From Lutibacter sp. (lineage in GTDB: Bacteria; Bacteroidota; Bacteroidia; Flavobacteriales; Flavobacteriaceae), in NCBI GenBank assembly GCA_030694935.1, contig JAUYUA010000045.1, positions 98,149 to 162,148 of the forward strand: a DNA stretch of 64,000 bases, written 5' to 3'. The position numbers and the translations under genes were made by a program. The notes under the pieces are model-generated. The model saw nothing but the letters and a program-made list of their open reading frames with translations, did no database searches and was not told where the DNA came from. The first letter of the stretch is position 1; the number at the start of each line of letters is the position of its first letter. Shown here piece by piece: positions 7,204 through 16,130 of this stretch.

Positions 7204-9378
7204 ATGAAAAAATTTATCTTGCCTGTTTTGGCAATCATCTATACTTCGTTGGCTTTTGGACAACATACCTTTAAAGCCATCATCAAAGACAGCGAAAGCA
7301 AAGAATTGCTTTTGGGCGCAACCGCAATTTTACAAGGCACCACCAATGGCGCAAGTGCAAACCAAAACGGTTATCTGGAAATTAAAAATATTCCCGACGG
7401 AAAACAAACCATCATTTTTAGTTATGTGGGTTATCAGGAAAAAAAGAACACTTTTCTTTTTCCTTTGATTCAAACCGATCCATTTATAATTTTGCTTTCG
7501 GCTGCTGAAGGCGAAGAACTGGAAGAAGTGGTCATTTCTTCTACCCGTTCCAGCAGAACAATAGACAATATTCCGACAAGGATTGAAGCCATTTCGGGTG
7601 AAGAACTGGAAGAAAAAGGAAATATGAAACCTGGTGATATTCGAATGATGCTGAACGAAAGCACAGGCATTCAAACGCAACAAACATCGGCCACGAGTTA
7701 CAATTCAAGCATTAGAATTCAAGGACTCGACGGAAAATACACGCAAATATTAAAAGATGGTTATCCGCTTTATGCAGGTTTTTCAGGCGGATTAAGTTTG
7801 TTGCAAATAGCGCCTCTCGACTTAAAACAAGTTGAAGTAATTAAAGGAGCATCCTCAACACTTTACGGCGGCGGCGCGATTGCCGGCTTGGTAAATCTTG
7901 TTTCAAAAACACCGGAAGAAGAAAGAGAATTAAGTTTTATGCTTAACGGAACTTCTGCATTGGGTTTGGATGTAAGCGGATTTTACGCGAAAAAAAATGA
8001 TAAAATTGGCACAACAATATTTGCATCCTACAATGCTGGAACAGCTTACGACCCTTCCGATATTGGTTTTACCGCAATTCCTGAATTTACGAGATATACG
8101 GTCAATCCTAAATTATTTGTGTATTTCAATGATAAAACCACGTTAAATGCCGGTGTAAATACCACGATTGAAAAACGCATTGGCGGCGATATAAAATATA
8201 TTGAAAACAAAGGCAATGAAACACATAGTTATTTTGAGAAGAATAACACAAACCGTTATAGTGCCCAGTTGGGACTTGACCATACCATTAACGACAACTC
8301 AAAATGGTCATTTAAAAACAGCTTGAGTTATTATGACAGATCCATTGAAATTCCGAGTTTTAAATTTTCGGGAGTTCAATTGTCTTCTTTTAATGAAGCA
8401 ACCTACCATTACAAAGTTGAAAATTCTGAATGGATTTCCGGTTTAAATTTATGGACAGACAAATTTACCCAAGATAAATTTGACGCATCAGAAGCAGTGG
8501 ATTATCATTACACAACCATTGGCGGATTTGTTCAAAACACCTGGAATGCCACTGAAAAATTTATTCTTGAAACTGGTTTGCGCGGCGACTACCAAAACGA
8601 ATATGGATTTTTTGCATTGCCAAGAATTTCCGGACTTTTAAAAGTGAATCCGAAATTATCGCTGAGGCTAGGCGGCGGCTTGGGCTACAAAACCCCAACA
8701 GTTTTTACGGAAGATGCAGAACGAATTCAGTTTAGAAATGTATTGCCCATTGACATTTCAAATACAGAAGCCGAGAAATCTGTCGGTGGAAATTTCGACA
8801 TTAATTACAGAACATCTCTTTCAGACAAAATGTCTTTTAGCATCAATACCCTGTTTTTTTATACTGAAATAAAAAATCCGTTAATTCTTACGGCAACCAC
8901 TGAAAATTTATATGAATTTCAGCAACCAAACGGATCGATTGACACCAAAGGAATTGAAACAAATGTAAAACTGACTTATGGCGACTTAAAGCTTTTTGTG
9001 GGCTACACTTTGGCAGATGTGAATGAACATTACAACGGAATCTCAACAAAATTTCCCTTGGTGGCAAAGCACCGACTGAATAATGTTTTGATGTATGAAA
9101 TCGAAGATTCCTTAAAAATGGGTTTAGAAGCCTATTATTTTAGTCCGCAAGAACTAAATAACGGTGCAAAAGGCAAAGAATATTGGCTGTTCGGATTTAT
9201 GGTTGAAAAAATTTGGGATTCGTTTTCAATTTTCATCAATTTTGAAAATTTCGGCGATACCCGCCAAACCAAATTCGACACTATATATTCCGGCACAATT
9301 ACCAACCCGACGTTTAGGGATATTTATGCACCAGTTGACGGATTTGTAATAAACGGCGGATTAAAATTAAAGCTGTAA
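7204..9378 (+). CDS. TonB-dependent outer-membrane receptor
   Basis: An active-transport receptor, 724 residues from ATG 7204, where a clean signal peptide starts (MKKFILPVLAIIYTSLAFG); the longer frame from 7147 adds a non-signal extension. A CarboxypepD_reg-like beta-sandwich follows (about 22-105, with GTTNGASANQNG and SYVGYQ), then the plug (about 125-235: IRIQGLDGKYTQILKDGYPL, VEVIKGASSTLYGGGAIAGL). The rest is a 22-strand barrel. The substrate is not evident. Pairing with the Cys-rich secreted protein hints at a metal or metal chelate. No TonB box is obvious. Confidence 0.9.
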   Translation: MKKFILPVLAIIYTSLAFGQHTFKAIIKDSESKELLLGATAILQGTTNGASANQNGYLEIKNIPDGKQTIIFSYVGYQEKKNTFLFPLIQTDPFIILLSAAEGEELEEVVISSTRSSRTIDNIPTRIEAISGEELEEKGNMKPGDIRMMLNESTGIQTQQTSATSYNSSIRIQGLDGKYTQILKDGYPLYAGFSGGLSLLQIAPLDLKQVEVIKGASSTLYGGGAIAGLVNLVSKTPEEERELSFMLNGTSALGLDVSGFYAKKNDKIGTTIFASYNAGTAYDPSDIGFTAIPEFTRYTVNPKLFVYFNDKTTLNAGVNTTIEKRIGGDIKYIENKGNETHSYFEKNNTNRYSAQLGLDHTINDNSKWSFKNSLSYYDRSIEIPSFKFSGVQLSSFNEATYHYKVENSEWISGLNLWTDKFTQDKFDASEAVDYHYTTIGGFVQNTWNATEKFILETGLRGDYQNEYGFFALPRISGLLKVNPKLSLRLGGGLGYKTPTVFTEDAERIQFRNVLPIDISNTEAEKSVGGNFDINYRTSLSDKMSFSINTLFFYTEIKNPLILTATTENLYEFQQPNGSIDTKGIETNVKLTYGDLKLFVGYTLADVNEHYNGISTKFPLVAKHRLNNVLMYEIEDSLKMGLEAYYFSPQELNNGAKGKEYWLFGFMVEKIWDSFSIFINFENFGDTRQTKFDTIYSGTITNPTFRDIYAPVDGFVINGGLKLKL

Positions 9379-9475
9379 TATCAATATAAAAATTTTCTAG
9401 AGGAAAATAAAAGGCGTTATTAAGTTATAAATCAATCTAAACCTGTTTCTAACTGATTCACTTTGAATTAAATAT

Positions 9476-9506
9476 TTTGAGAATCAATATAAATTAGTTA
9501 CTTTTG
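9476..9506 (+). promoter_or_regulatory. Complete flavobacterial promoter of higBA
   Basis: A -33 TTTG (9476-9479) and a -7 TACTTTTG (9499-9506) are separated by 19 bases, exactly the Bacteroidota spacing. The box ends 20 bases before the higB ATG. Confidence 0.75.
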
Positions 9507-9519
9507 ACGTTAGTAACGT
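9507..9519 (+). promoter_or_regulatory. Candidate HigA operator (inverted repeat)
   Basis: ACGTTA and TAACGT are exact inverted repeats around a central G, placed directly after the -7 box and so over the transcription start. HigA-type antitoxins autoregulate by binding such palindromes. The assignment to HigA is inference from position. Confidence 0.5.
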
Positions 9520-9526
9520 AAAAGAT

Positions 9527-9808
9527 ATGATTGTATCCTTTGGATCGAAAGAGACTGAAATGATTTGGAATGGAATTAGGGCAAAAAAAATTCCTTTGGA
9601 AATTCAAAATATAGGGAGGCGAAAATTGAGAATGCTCAATAATTCCCAGGACATGCTCGATTTAAGAATTCCTCCATCAAACCGACTTGAAAAACTAACC
9701 GGAAATCTGAGTAGATTTTACAGCATCCGAATTAATAAACAATGGCGAATTATTTTTATTTGGGAGAATGGAAATGCCCACGAAACGGAAATAATTGATT
9801 ATCATTAA
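9527..9808 (+). CDS. higB: HigB-type toxin (RelE superfamily)
   Basis: 93 residues. HigB toxins are ribosome-associated mRNA endonucleases. Visible family features are the start MIVSFGSKETEMIW, the central RRKLRMLNNSQDMLDLR, PPSNRLEKLTGN and the C-terminal RFYSIRINKQWRIIFIWENGNA. Those basic and aromatic residues form the RNase face. Toxin precedes antitoxin by 11 bases, the normal higBA order. It has its own promoter and operator. Confidence 0.9.
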   Translation: MIVSFGSKETEMIWNGIRAKKIPLEIQNIGRRKLRMLNNSQDMLDLRIPPSNRLEKLTGNLSRFYSIRINKQWRIIFIWENGNAHETEIIDYH

Positions 9809-9819
9809 AAAGCATAAAA

Positions 9820-10122
9820 ATGGAAAAATTAGCAAATGTACACCCAGGCGAAATCTTGTTTTACGAATTTCTTGAACCGTTAAAAATAACAGCGTATAGA
9901 CTTTCGAAAGATTTAAAAATTCCGCAAACCCGTATTTCAGAAATCTTAAAAGGAAATCGCAGAATAACTGCTGATACCGCTTTAAGGTTGAGTAAGTACT
10001 TTGGCAACTCGGCCAAATTTTGGCTTGGACTGCAAGATGATTTTGACATTGAGGAAGAAACTGAAATTAAAGAAAATGAGTTGAAAGAAATAAAGCATTT
10101 TAATGACAAAAATGTTGCTTAA
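9820..10122 (+). CDS. higA: HigA-type antitoxin, XRE helix-turn-helix
   Basis: 100 residues opening with VHPGEILFYEFLEPLKITAYRL, the signature of the HigA/VapI group. The HTH is about residues 25-50 (LSKDLKIPQTRISEILKGNR), followed by TADTALRLSKYFGNSAKFWLGLQ. The acidic C-terminal tail (DDFDIEEETEIKENE) should wrap or block the toxin. It is expected to bind HigB and repress its own promoter at the ACGTTA-G-TAACGT palindrome. Confidence 0.92.
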   Translation: MEKLANVHPGEILFYEFLEPLKITAYRLSKDLKIPQTRISEILKGNRRITADTALRLSKYFGNSAKFWLGLQDDFDIEEETEIKENELKEIKHFNDKNVA

Positions 10123-10221
10123 CCTTTATGCATACCATTTTTATGCAAAAATTAACTGCCCAAAATTAAAATTCAACTCAATAAAAAACCATTTCTAATA
10201 GCAAAATAACTATAAACTTAT

Positions 10222-10952
10222 TTAGTATAAATCAAACATACTTGCTTTCCGGGTCCGTTTTTTTAGTTTAAAAATTCGGTCGTGGTAATATTCCTTTAAC
10301 TCATCTATAAATGTCAGCGGATTTTCATATTCCGTAAATACTTTATAGGTATGTTTGTTTTTGGCGACTTGCAGTTGTTTTTCCAATTTCAGAAGCTCAT
10401 TTTGCAAATAAGAATCCTCTTGGGCAGTTTTTTCAGAAAATTCAGGAAAATGCATCATCGCATTTCCGCTAAAAATGTGTTTATGAAAATTTTGAAGTTC
10501 GGCCAAGTTGCCGGTTTGGTAGATTTCGATCAATTTTGAGGTCACTTCTGTAGCAAGGTCAATTTTTTCGTCGTGCATCGAAAATTTATCGGGATGCACA
10601 AAAAGCATCGCTTCCCTATACAAGCGTTTTTTTTTTTTTGATTGTCTTCGCTTGTATTGTTCGCATTGTTTTTGACAATCACTTTTAAACCCTCCAAATC
10701 CTTAAAGTTTTTACCTTTCTTTTTTTGTGCAAAACGTCTTTCCTTTTTTGCCAGTTGCACTTTTTTGTAAAGAACTGTTAACTCCTGTTCTTCAATAAGT
10801 TCATCGATTAAATGCGAGCGCAAAATGGCTTCAAAAGCGTTAGTCTTTTGTTCAATGTCATTCAGTTCCTTTTGCAAAAGGTTGATTTTGGCTTTCAGCA
10901 ATAGTTGATCTTGCTCATTATCGTTTGAAACAGGAAGTGTGTTTTTTGTCAT
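10222..10952 (-). pseudogene. J-domain-like protein gene split by a frameshift at a 13-A run
   Basis: Two minus-strand frames form one family protein. The upstream part (start 10952) is a coiled-coil region with AKINLLQKEL, EEQELTVLYKK and a KKK tail. The downstream part (to 10222) carries LYREAMLFVHPDKFSMHDEK, with the HPD of a J domain, then KNKHTYKVFTEYENPLTF. They join at positions 10627-10639, a run of 13 T on the plus strand, where the frame is off by one. Flavobacterial homologues of about 240 residues read straight through. The cause is a true frameshift, a slippage site, or a sequencing error in the homopolymer. Confidence 0.8.
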
Positions 10953-11056
10953 TCATTGAATTATAATGCCGCAAAGTTGCTAAAAAAATTGCAATTCAAC
11001 GTCATCACCTAATTTCATTGATTCGTAATTTATTGGAAGTCTTGTTGAAAATTAAA

Positions 11057-12424
11057 TTAAGTGGTCTTTTTATTGTAAAAAAACAAATTCTTATTGATTA
11101 AATAAATTCGTATTCTTTTGTCGTTATTCGATTTTTTAGACTGTACTATATCTTCGCTAAAACCCAAAATCGTTTTAATTTTCAGGTTAATTTCATCGAG
11201 TTTCTGCACTTTTATTCGCTCATTATGGGTAGGGCTATATTGGCTTTCTTCCACAATATTTAGAATTTTATGAGAGCTTACCGCTTCGTCGGAAACCAAC
11301 AACCTTAATATCTCCATCGCTTTATGGTCAAATTCAACAAACTTATTTTGATACCGCAATCCGTTGTCCAACAAAACAATTTTCTTCCTTTTTTTGAATT
11401 GCCTAAAACCAAAATTGACCAAAAGCGCAGTCAAAAGTAAGCCGGCGACCAAAGAAAAGGATCCTTTTAATAAATTATAATTGCTGTAAAAAGGTTTATC
11501 GGAAATGAATTCGCCTATAAATTCATTTTCACTGGCATTTCTGAAATAGACATTGCTATTATGTTCTCTAAAATAGAAAAAATAAAAGCGGTCATTCAAA
11601 AAATAATGATTTAAAGATGCGATCACATTATACGAATATTTACCGTGTTTAAATTTTGTGTGTTTGTTATTGCCCAAATCGATGATCGACATTCCATTGG
11701 TATAAAGCACCAATAAAGATTTTTTATAACTTATTGGGTGGGCAAGATTGGTTAAATCAATCATTTCGCTTATTCCCAAAAAATGCCATTTATTCCGTTT
11801 TAAATCGTATTTCCATACTTCATTGTTAAAATACATTTCCGTTTTATTAAAATCATCAATGCTTTTACCGTTAAAAAAATAGGCGTCATCTTTGTCCAAA
11901 ATATACAATCCGTCAAAAGTTCCCTTGGGCACTTCTTTAGAATTAACCGGACTTAAAGCTTCCCATTCCAACAAATCGGTATCAAAATAGGTGAAGAAAT
12001 TTCTTGCGCTCCAAAAACCATAACCGCCATATCTTACAATTTTATCATCATAAACAAAAATGTTGGAATTGATTTGCATTTTATGGTTAAAGGAATTGTC
12101 AATACGCTTAATTGTGTCATTCTGCAATTTGTAAACAATTCCGCCAGCGTTATGCACAAAATAATAGTTTGAATTCACCAACACCGGTTTAGCGCCCATA
12201 AATTCAAATTGAGGATCAACAACAATTTTTACGCTGTCAACCATAAAAGTTTCCAAATCAATTTTTTTGTAGTAATCCTTAAAAAATACGAAGATGGCAT
12301 TGTTTGCGCTATCCAATGAAGTGTGGGATATTTCATTATATTTTCCCACATAAACCGATTGCGCGAATGAAAGCGTTGTAAATAAAAATAAACCAGCGGT
12401 TAAAAACTTGTCCCTAAGCATCAT
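11057..12424 (-). CDS. Membrane protein with Kelch-like ectodomain and cytoplasmic winged-helix-like tail
   Basis: About 455 residues. A signal-like N-terminus (LTAGLFLFTTLSFAQS) precedes some 300 residues of repeated beta-propeller-like segments (NEVWKYDLKRNKWHFLGI is a clear Kelch-type blade; others contain GGYGFW and FDTDLLEWEALS). One membrane helix (about 322-342) and a basic stretch KKRKK come next. The C-terminal 110 residues contain FDHKAMEILRLLVSDEAVSSHKILNIV and a following helix-strand region, resembling a winged helix. It may be a one-protein transmembrane sensor/regulator of unknown ligand. Start 12424 or 12421; the ATG further upstream (12439) overlaps the -7 box. Confidence 0.75.
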   Translation of the reverse strand: MMLRDKFLTAGLFLFTTLSFAQSVYVGKYNEISHTSLDSANNAIFVFFKDYYKKIDLETFMVDSVKIVVDPQFEFMGAKPVLVNSNYYFVHNAGGIVYKLQNDTIKRIDNSFNHKMQINSNIFVYDDKIVRYGGYGFWSARNFFTYFDTDLLEWEALSPVNSKEVPKGTFDGLYILDKDDAYFFNGKSIDDFNKTEMYFNNEVWKYDLKRNKWHFLGISEMIDLTNLAHPISYKKSLLVLYTNGMSIIDLGNNKHTKFKHGKYSYNVIASLNHYFLNDRFYFFYFREHNSNVYFRNASENEFIGEFISDKPFYSNYNLLKGSFSLVAGLLLTALLVNFGFRQFKKRKKIVLLDNGLRYQNKFVEFDHKAMEILRLLVSDEAVSSHKILNIVEESQYSPTHNERIKVQKLDEINLKIKTILGFSEDIVQSKKSNNDKRIRIYLINKNLFFYNKKTT

Positions 12425-12428
12425 AATC

Positions 12429-12436
12429 CAAATATA
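12429..12436 (-). promoter_or_regulatory. -7 box TATATTTG close to the start codon
   Basis: Minus-strand TAnnTTTG octamer ending 4 bases before the ATG at 12424, implying a leaderless or nearly leaderless message for the Kelch-like membrane protein. Confidence 0.45.
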
Positions 12437-12556
12437 CACAAAATACAGTTTGTGAGATAAAAAAAATAATCATCTCATTATAATGCGAGAATATGATTTA
12501 ATGAAATGATGTTTTAAATTCGCCTTATTATTTTGATTTAAAAAAATTGAAGCGTT

Positions 12557-12691
12557 ATGAAACAGATAATTCAAATCACCCTTAAACAAATTCAGCAGAA
12601 AACTACCCAAATTGTACTCATCGGTTTAATCATGCTTTTTGTGATGCTTTCAAGCTTGTACATTTTGTTCACCGCTTTTATATCCATTTAA
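12557..12691 (+). CDS. Small single-pass membrane protein, 44 residues
   Basis: A short ORF between the divergent Kelch-like gene and the ABC exporter. The product starts with an amphipathic Lys/Gln-rich part (MKQIIQITLKQIQQKTTQ) and continues as one strong hydrophobic helix (VLIGLIMLFVMLSSLYILF, about 20-38). Such composition is unlikely by chance in AT-rich noncoding DNA, but no ribosome-binding site is clear and I recognise no family. It is followed by a 160-base stretch that holds only a terminator hairpin. Confidence 0.4.
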   Translation: MKQIIQITLKQIQQKTTQIVLIGLIMLFVMLSSLYILFTAFISI

Positions 12692-12850
12692 CAATTCACA
12701 TTTACTATAAAAGCTATGAAAAAAACTATTGGAAAATTGCAATAAAACAAAAGAAAAGGAAGAAAACTACCTTCAAACAAAACTTGGGGGTAGTTTATAA
12801 AATTAGCATTCAACCTTAGAAAACTAGAAAAGAACTTTAGGAAATAAGAT

Positions 12851-12885
12851 AAACACCTGTTCTTATTAAAAAAGCACAGGTGTTT
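12851..12885. terminator. Strong hairpin terminator between convergent units
   Basis: AAACACCTGT and ACAGGTGTTT form a perfect 10-bp stem with a 15-base loop. It lies 24 bases beyond the stop of the minus-strand ABC gene and after the small plus-strand ORF. T-rich sequence follows on both strands, so it may work in both directions. Confidence 0.7.
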
Positions 12886-12908
12886 ATTTAAAATATCTTA
12901 TCTGGCTT

Positions 12909-14645
12909 TTAAATCCTGCTTTGGTAGGTATATAAATCGTAATACCTTCCTTGCTTGGCAATCAGCTCTTCATGTCGTCCCTGCTCCACAATATTTCCGT
13001 TTTCAATCACCAAAATTTGATCGGCTTTTTGAATGGTGCTTAACCTGTGCGCAATCACGAAAGTGGTTCTGTCTTTCATCAAAATATGCAAACTTTTTTG
13101 GATAAAGGATTCACTTTCCGTATCCAAATTTGAAGTGGCTTCATCTAAAATAATAATTTTCGGATTTGCCAGCAAAGCCCTTGCAATGGTAATTCGCTGA
13201 CGCTGTCCGCCCGATAATTTAACACCACGTTCGCCAATTACGGTATCCAATCCGTTTTCAAACCGGTCGGTAAATTCATTGACATAAGCGCCTTTTACGG
13301 CTTCCAATAACTGTGCTTCGGAAGCATTTGGTCTTGGAAACAATATATTTTCGCGAATGGTGCCTTCATATAAAAAATCATCTTGCAACACCACGCCCAA
13401 ATGACTTCTGAAACTGCTCAAATTTACGGTGGACAAATCGATACCGTCAACGGTAACTTTTCCTTCAGTCGGATTTAAAAATGAGGCCGCCAAACCGGCA
13501 ATCGTAGTTTTTCCGGAACCTGATGAACCCACTAAAGCGGTAACGCTTCCTGATGGCGCTTTAAATGAAATGTGGTGCAACACTTCTTTGCTTTTTTCAT
13601 AACTAAAAGAAACATCCTCAAAAACCATATCACCAACAATATCCTCCAAAATCACTTTTCTGACTTCTGGATTGTCTTCTTCGGCCATATTCATCAATTC
13701 CTGGGTACGATCCAATCCCGCCATCGCCTCGGTTAACTGGCTTCCGATATTGCTCATTTGCACAATTGGCGCAATCATAAATCCTAAAAAAAGCGTAAAT
13801 GACACAAATTCCCCAATCGTCATCGTGTTATTCATAATAAAATAACCGCCAATTCCCATAATTCCTGCGGATGCCAATCCCAGCAAAAATGTTGAAGAAC
13901 TGGTAATCAATGCGGTGGCCGTTAAACTTTTTTTCACATTCAAAAATAGACGTTCTACACCTTCTTCAAAAGTTTTATTCTCCTGATTTTCAGCATTAAA
14001 ACCTTTAATTACCCGAACGCCATTCAGGGTTTCTGTCAATCTTCCCGTAACTTCGGCACTAATTTTTCCGCGATCCCTAAAAATCGGTCGGATATAGCCA
14101 AAAGCCTTCAAAGCCACAATGGCAAAAATGGCAACCGGCACCAACACAAAAACGGTCATTAATGCGTTTATTTTTATTAAAATCACCAATGAAATAACGG
14201 CAGTTATCGATCCGCCAACCAGCTGAACCAATCCGGTTCCCACCAAATTACGGACACCTTCAACATCGTTCATCACTCGGGAAACCAATGCGCCGGATTT
14301 GTTGTTGTCGAAAAAACTGATGGGTAATGTGAGCAATTTCTTTTGCACTTTTGCGCGTAAAATCGAAATTAAATGTTGCGCTTCCACACTCAGCAACCTC
14401 GTAAGCTCAAAAGAAGTTACCGCCGCTATCAGAATAGAAACACAAACCACCACAAGTAAAATTATCAATGCATTTATGTCCTTTGATGGAATTACATCAT
14501 CAATTAAAGTTTTACTGGCATAAGGAAGCACCAATCCGGCCAAACTTTTGGCGATGATTAATACAATTCCTATAAATATTATTTTTTTTCGGGGCCAAAT
14601 AAATTCCTTAAAAGCCCACTTGTAAGATACGTTGGTTTTGCTCAT
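12909..14645 (-). CDS. ABC exporter half-transporter (MsbA/LmrA type)
   Basis: 578 residues with a type I exporter fold: six membrane helices in the first about 310 residues, then one nucleotide-binding domain. Walker A is GSSGSGKTT (about 373-381), the Q-loop VLQDDFLYEGT, the signature LSGGQRQR (477-484), Walker B IIILDEA and the H-loop IAHRLST. It should work as a homodimer exporting lipid or hydrophobic compounds across the inner membrane. A lipid A flippase role (MsbA) is possible but not provable here. Monocistronic, ending at a strong hairpin. Confidence 0.9.
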   Translation of the reverse strand: MSKTNVSYKWAFKEFIWPRKKIIFIGIVLIIAKSLAGLVLPYASKTLIDDVIPSKDINALIILLVVVCVSILIAAVTSFELTRLLSVEAQHLISILRAKVQKKLLTLPISFFDNNKSGALVSRVMNDVEGVRNLVGTGLVQLVGGSITAVISLVILIKINALMTVFVLVPVAIFAIVALKAFGYIRPIFRDRGKISAEVTGRLTETLNGVRVIKGFNAENQENKTFEEGVERLFLNVKKSLTATALITSSSTFLLGLASAGIMGIGGYFIMNNTMTIGEFVSFTLFLGFMIAPIVQMSNIGSQLTEAMAGLDRTQELMNMAEEDNPEVRKVILEDIVGDMVFEDVSFSYEKSKEVLHHISFKAPSGSVTALVGSSGSGKTTIAGLAASFLNPTEGKVTVDGIDLSTVNLSSFRSHLGVVLQDDFLYEGTIRENILFPRPNASEAQLLEAVKGAYVNEFTDRFENGLDTVIGERGVKLSGGQRQRITIARALLANPKIIILDEATSNLDTESESFIQKSLHILMKDRTTFVIAHRLSTIQKADQILVIENGNIVEQGRHEELIAKQGRYYDLYTYQSRI

Positions 14646-14893
14646 AACATTTTCTTAAACGAATATCACGCCAAAATATTTTAGGTGACAAATCGACAGT
14701 TTGTTTTTAGTTAAAAGTTAAAACGTTAAATGTTATACGTTATATGTTGAATATATAAACATTTAAACAAATCAACACATTGGCTAATTGGCTAATTGAC
14801 TCATTGGCATATTATCAACAAATAAACGCATAAACAAATAAACAGTTAAACATATTTTTCGTAAATTTAGGTAGATTTCCACAAACAAAAAAA
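14646..14893. other. AT-rich intergenic region with degenerate short repeats
   Basis: Divergent gap of 248 bases between the ABC exporter and cbpA. It contains repeated words such as ACGTTA(A/T)ATGTT, GGCTAATT(G) and AAACAAATAAAC. Both promoters must lie here, but no clean TAnnTTTG box was found. No ORF. Confidence 0.5.
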
Positions 14894-15802
14894 ATGGCAT
14901 TTATAGATTATTATAAAATATTGGGCATTGATAAAAGTGCTTCTGCGGGCGACATTAAAAAGGCTTACCGAAAATTGGCCAGAAAATACCACCCCGATTT
15001 GAATCCTTCCGACAAAGAAGCGGAACGAAAATTCAAAGAAATTAATGAAGCGAACGAGGTTTTGAGCGATCCCGAGAATCGGAAAAAATACGATGAGCAC
15101 GGAAAAGACTGGAAGCATGCCGAAGAATTTGAAAGGGCAAATCAACAGCAACGGCAATACCAAAGAGGCCAACAACAAAGTCCGTTTGGCGATTTTGGCG
15201 GTGGCGATTACTCCGACTTTTTTGAATCGATGTTTGGCGGGCGCACTTCTTCAAGGGGAAGAACAAGCAGCGGCGGCGGCGTAAAATTTAGAGGGCAAGA
15301 TCTTAACGCATCATTGAACCTCAACCTAAAAGATGTATTTGAAACCCATAAAAGAACTTTAACCATCAACGGTAAAAATATTCGGCTTACCATTCCGGCA
15401 GGTGTTAAAAACGGACAAGTCATAAAAATTAAAGGGCACGGCGGCGAAGGCATCAATGGCGGACCCAAAGGTGATTTGAACATCACATTTTCCATTGAAA
15501 ACAACACCAAATTTAAATTGGATGGTGACAATTTACACACAACAATCGATTTGGATTTGTACAAAGCAGTTTTGGGCGGAGAAATAACGGTTGATACTTT
15601 TGATGGAAAAGTAAAGTTGAAAATTGCGCCCGAAACACAAAATGGCGCCAAAGTAAAATTGAAAGGAAAGGGTTTTCCGGTTTATAAAAAAGAAGGTTCT
15701 TTTGGTGATTTATATATTACATATCAGGTAATAATTCCAAAAAATATTTCGGAAAAAGAAAAACAGTTGTTTGCTGAACTTGCTAAATTAAGACCGTCAT
15801 GA
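14894..15802 (+). CDS. cbpA: CbpA-type DnaJ co-chaperone
   Basis: 302 residues. An N-terminal J domain (about 4-68) has the helix II/III pattern [21 protein letters not shown] with HPD at 33-35. A Gly/Phe/Gln-rich linker follows (about 85-130), and two C-terminal substrate-binding beta domains start at [18 protein letters not shown]. No zinc-finger cysteines are present, which separates it from DnaJ and places it with CbpA. It would stimulate DnaK ATPase. The stop overlaps the start of the next gene by four bases (ATGA), and that gene encodes its usual modulator. Confidence 0.92.
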   Translation: MAFIDYYKILGIDKSASAGDIKKAYRKLARKYHPDLNPSDKEAERKFKEINEANEVLSDPENRKKYDEHGKDWKHAEEFERANQQQRQYQRGQQQSPFGDFGGGDYSDFFESMFGGRTSSRGRTSSGGGVKFRGQDLNASLNLNLKDVFETHKRTLTINGKNIRLTIPAGVKNGQVIKIKGHGGEGINGGPKGDLNITFSIENNTKFKLDGDNLHTTIDLDLYKAVLGGEITVDTFDGKVKLKIAPETQNGAKVKLKGKGFPVYKKEGSFGDLYITYQVIIPKNISEKEKQLFAELAKLRPS

Positions 15803-16092
15803 GCAAAGAAAAATTTATACCGCTTCAAAAATTATGCGAACTATACAAGGTTGAGATGTCATTCTTCAGCGGTTTAAACGACATCGGGCTGATACAAATC
15901 AGTCTTGTTGAGGAGTCACATTGCATTCATCAGGATAAAATAAACGATATTGAAAAAATGATACGGATGCACCTTGATTTGAATATCAATATCGAAGGAA
16001 TTGATATTGCTTTTAATTTATTGCAAAAAATAGATGAACTGGAAAATGAAATAATTACCATAAAAAACAGGTTACGCATTTATGAAAACTGA
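15799..16092 (+). CDS. cbpM: CbpM-like chaperone modulator (MerR-like helix-turn-helix)
   Basis: 97 residues, translationally coupled to cbpA through an ATGA overlap. The sequence [19 protein letters not shown]... with [40 protein letters not shown] is the CbpM/MerR_2 pattern in which the second half resembles a MerR wing and coiled coil (ends [19 protein letters not shown]). In enterobacteria CbpM binds the CbpA J domain and restrains it. Confidence 0.88.
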   Translation: MSKEKFIPLQKLCELYKVEMSFFSGLNDIGLIQISLVEESHCIHQDKINDIEKMIRMHLDLNINIEGIDIAFNLLQKIDELENEIITIKNRLRIYEN

Positions 16093-16130
16093 TTTATGAG
16101 TAAAAAAATTATCAACTTAAACTATATAAA

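Noticed and set aside
15208..15651. 147-codon minus-strand ORF opposite cbpA
   Set aside because: Shadow of the well-supported cbpA gene.
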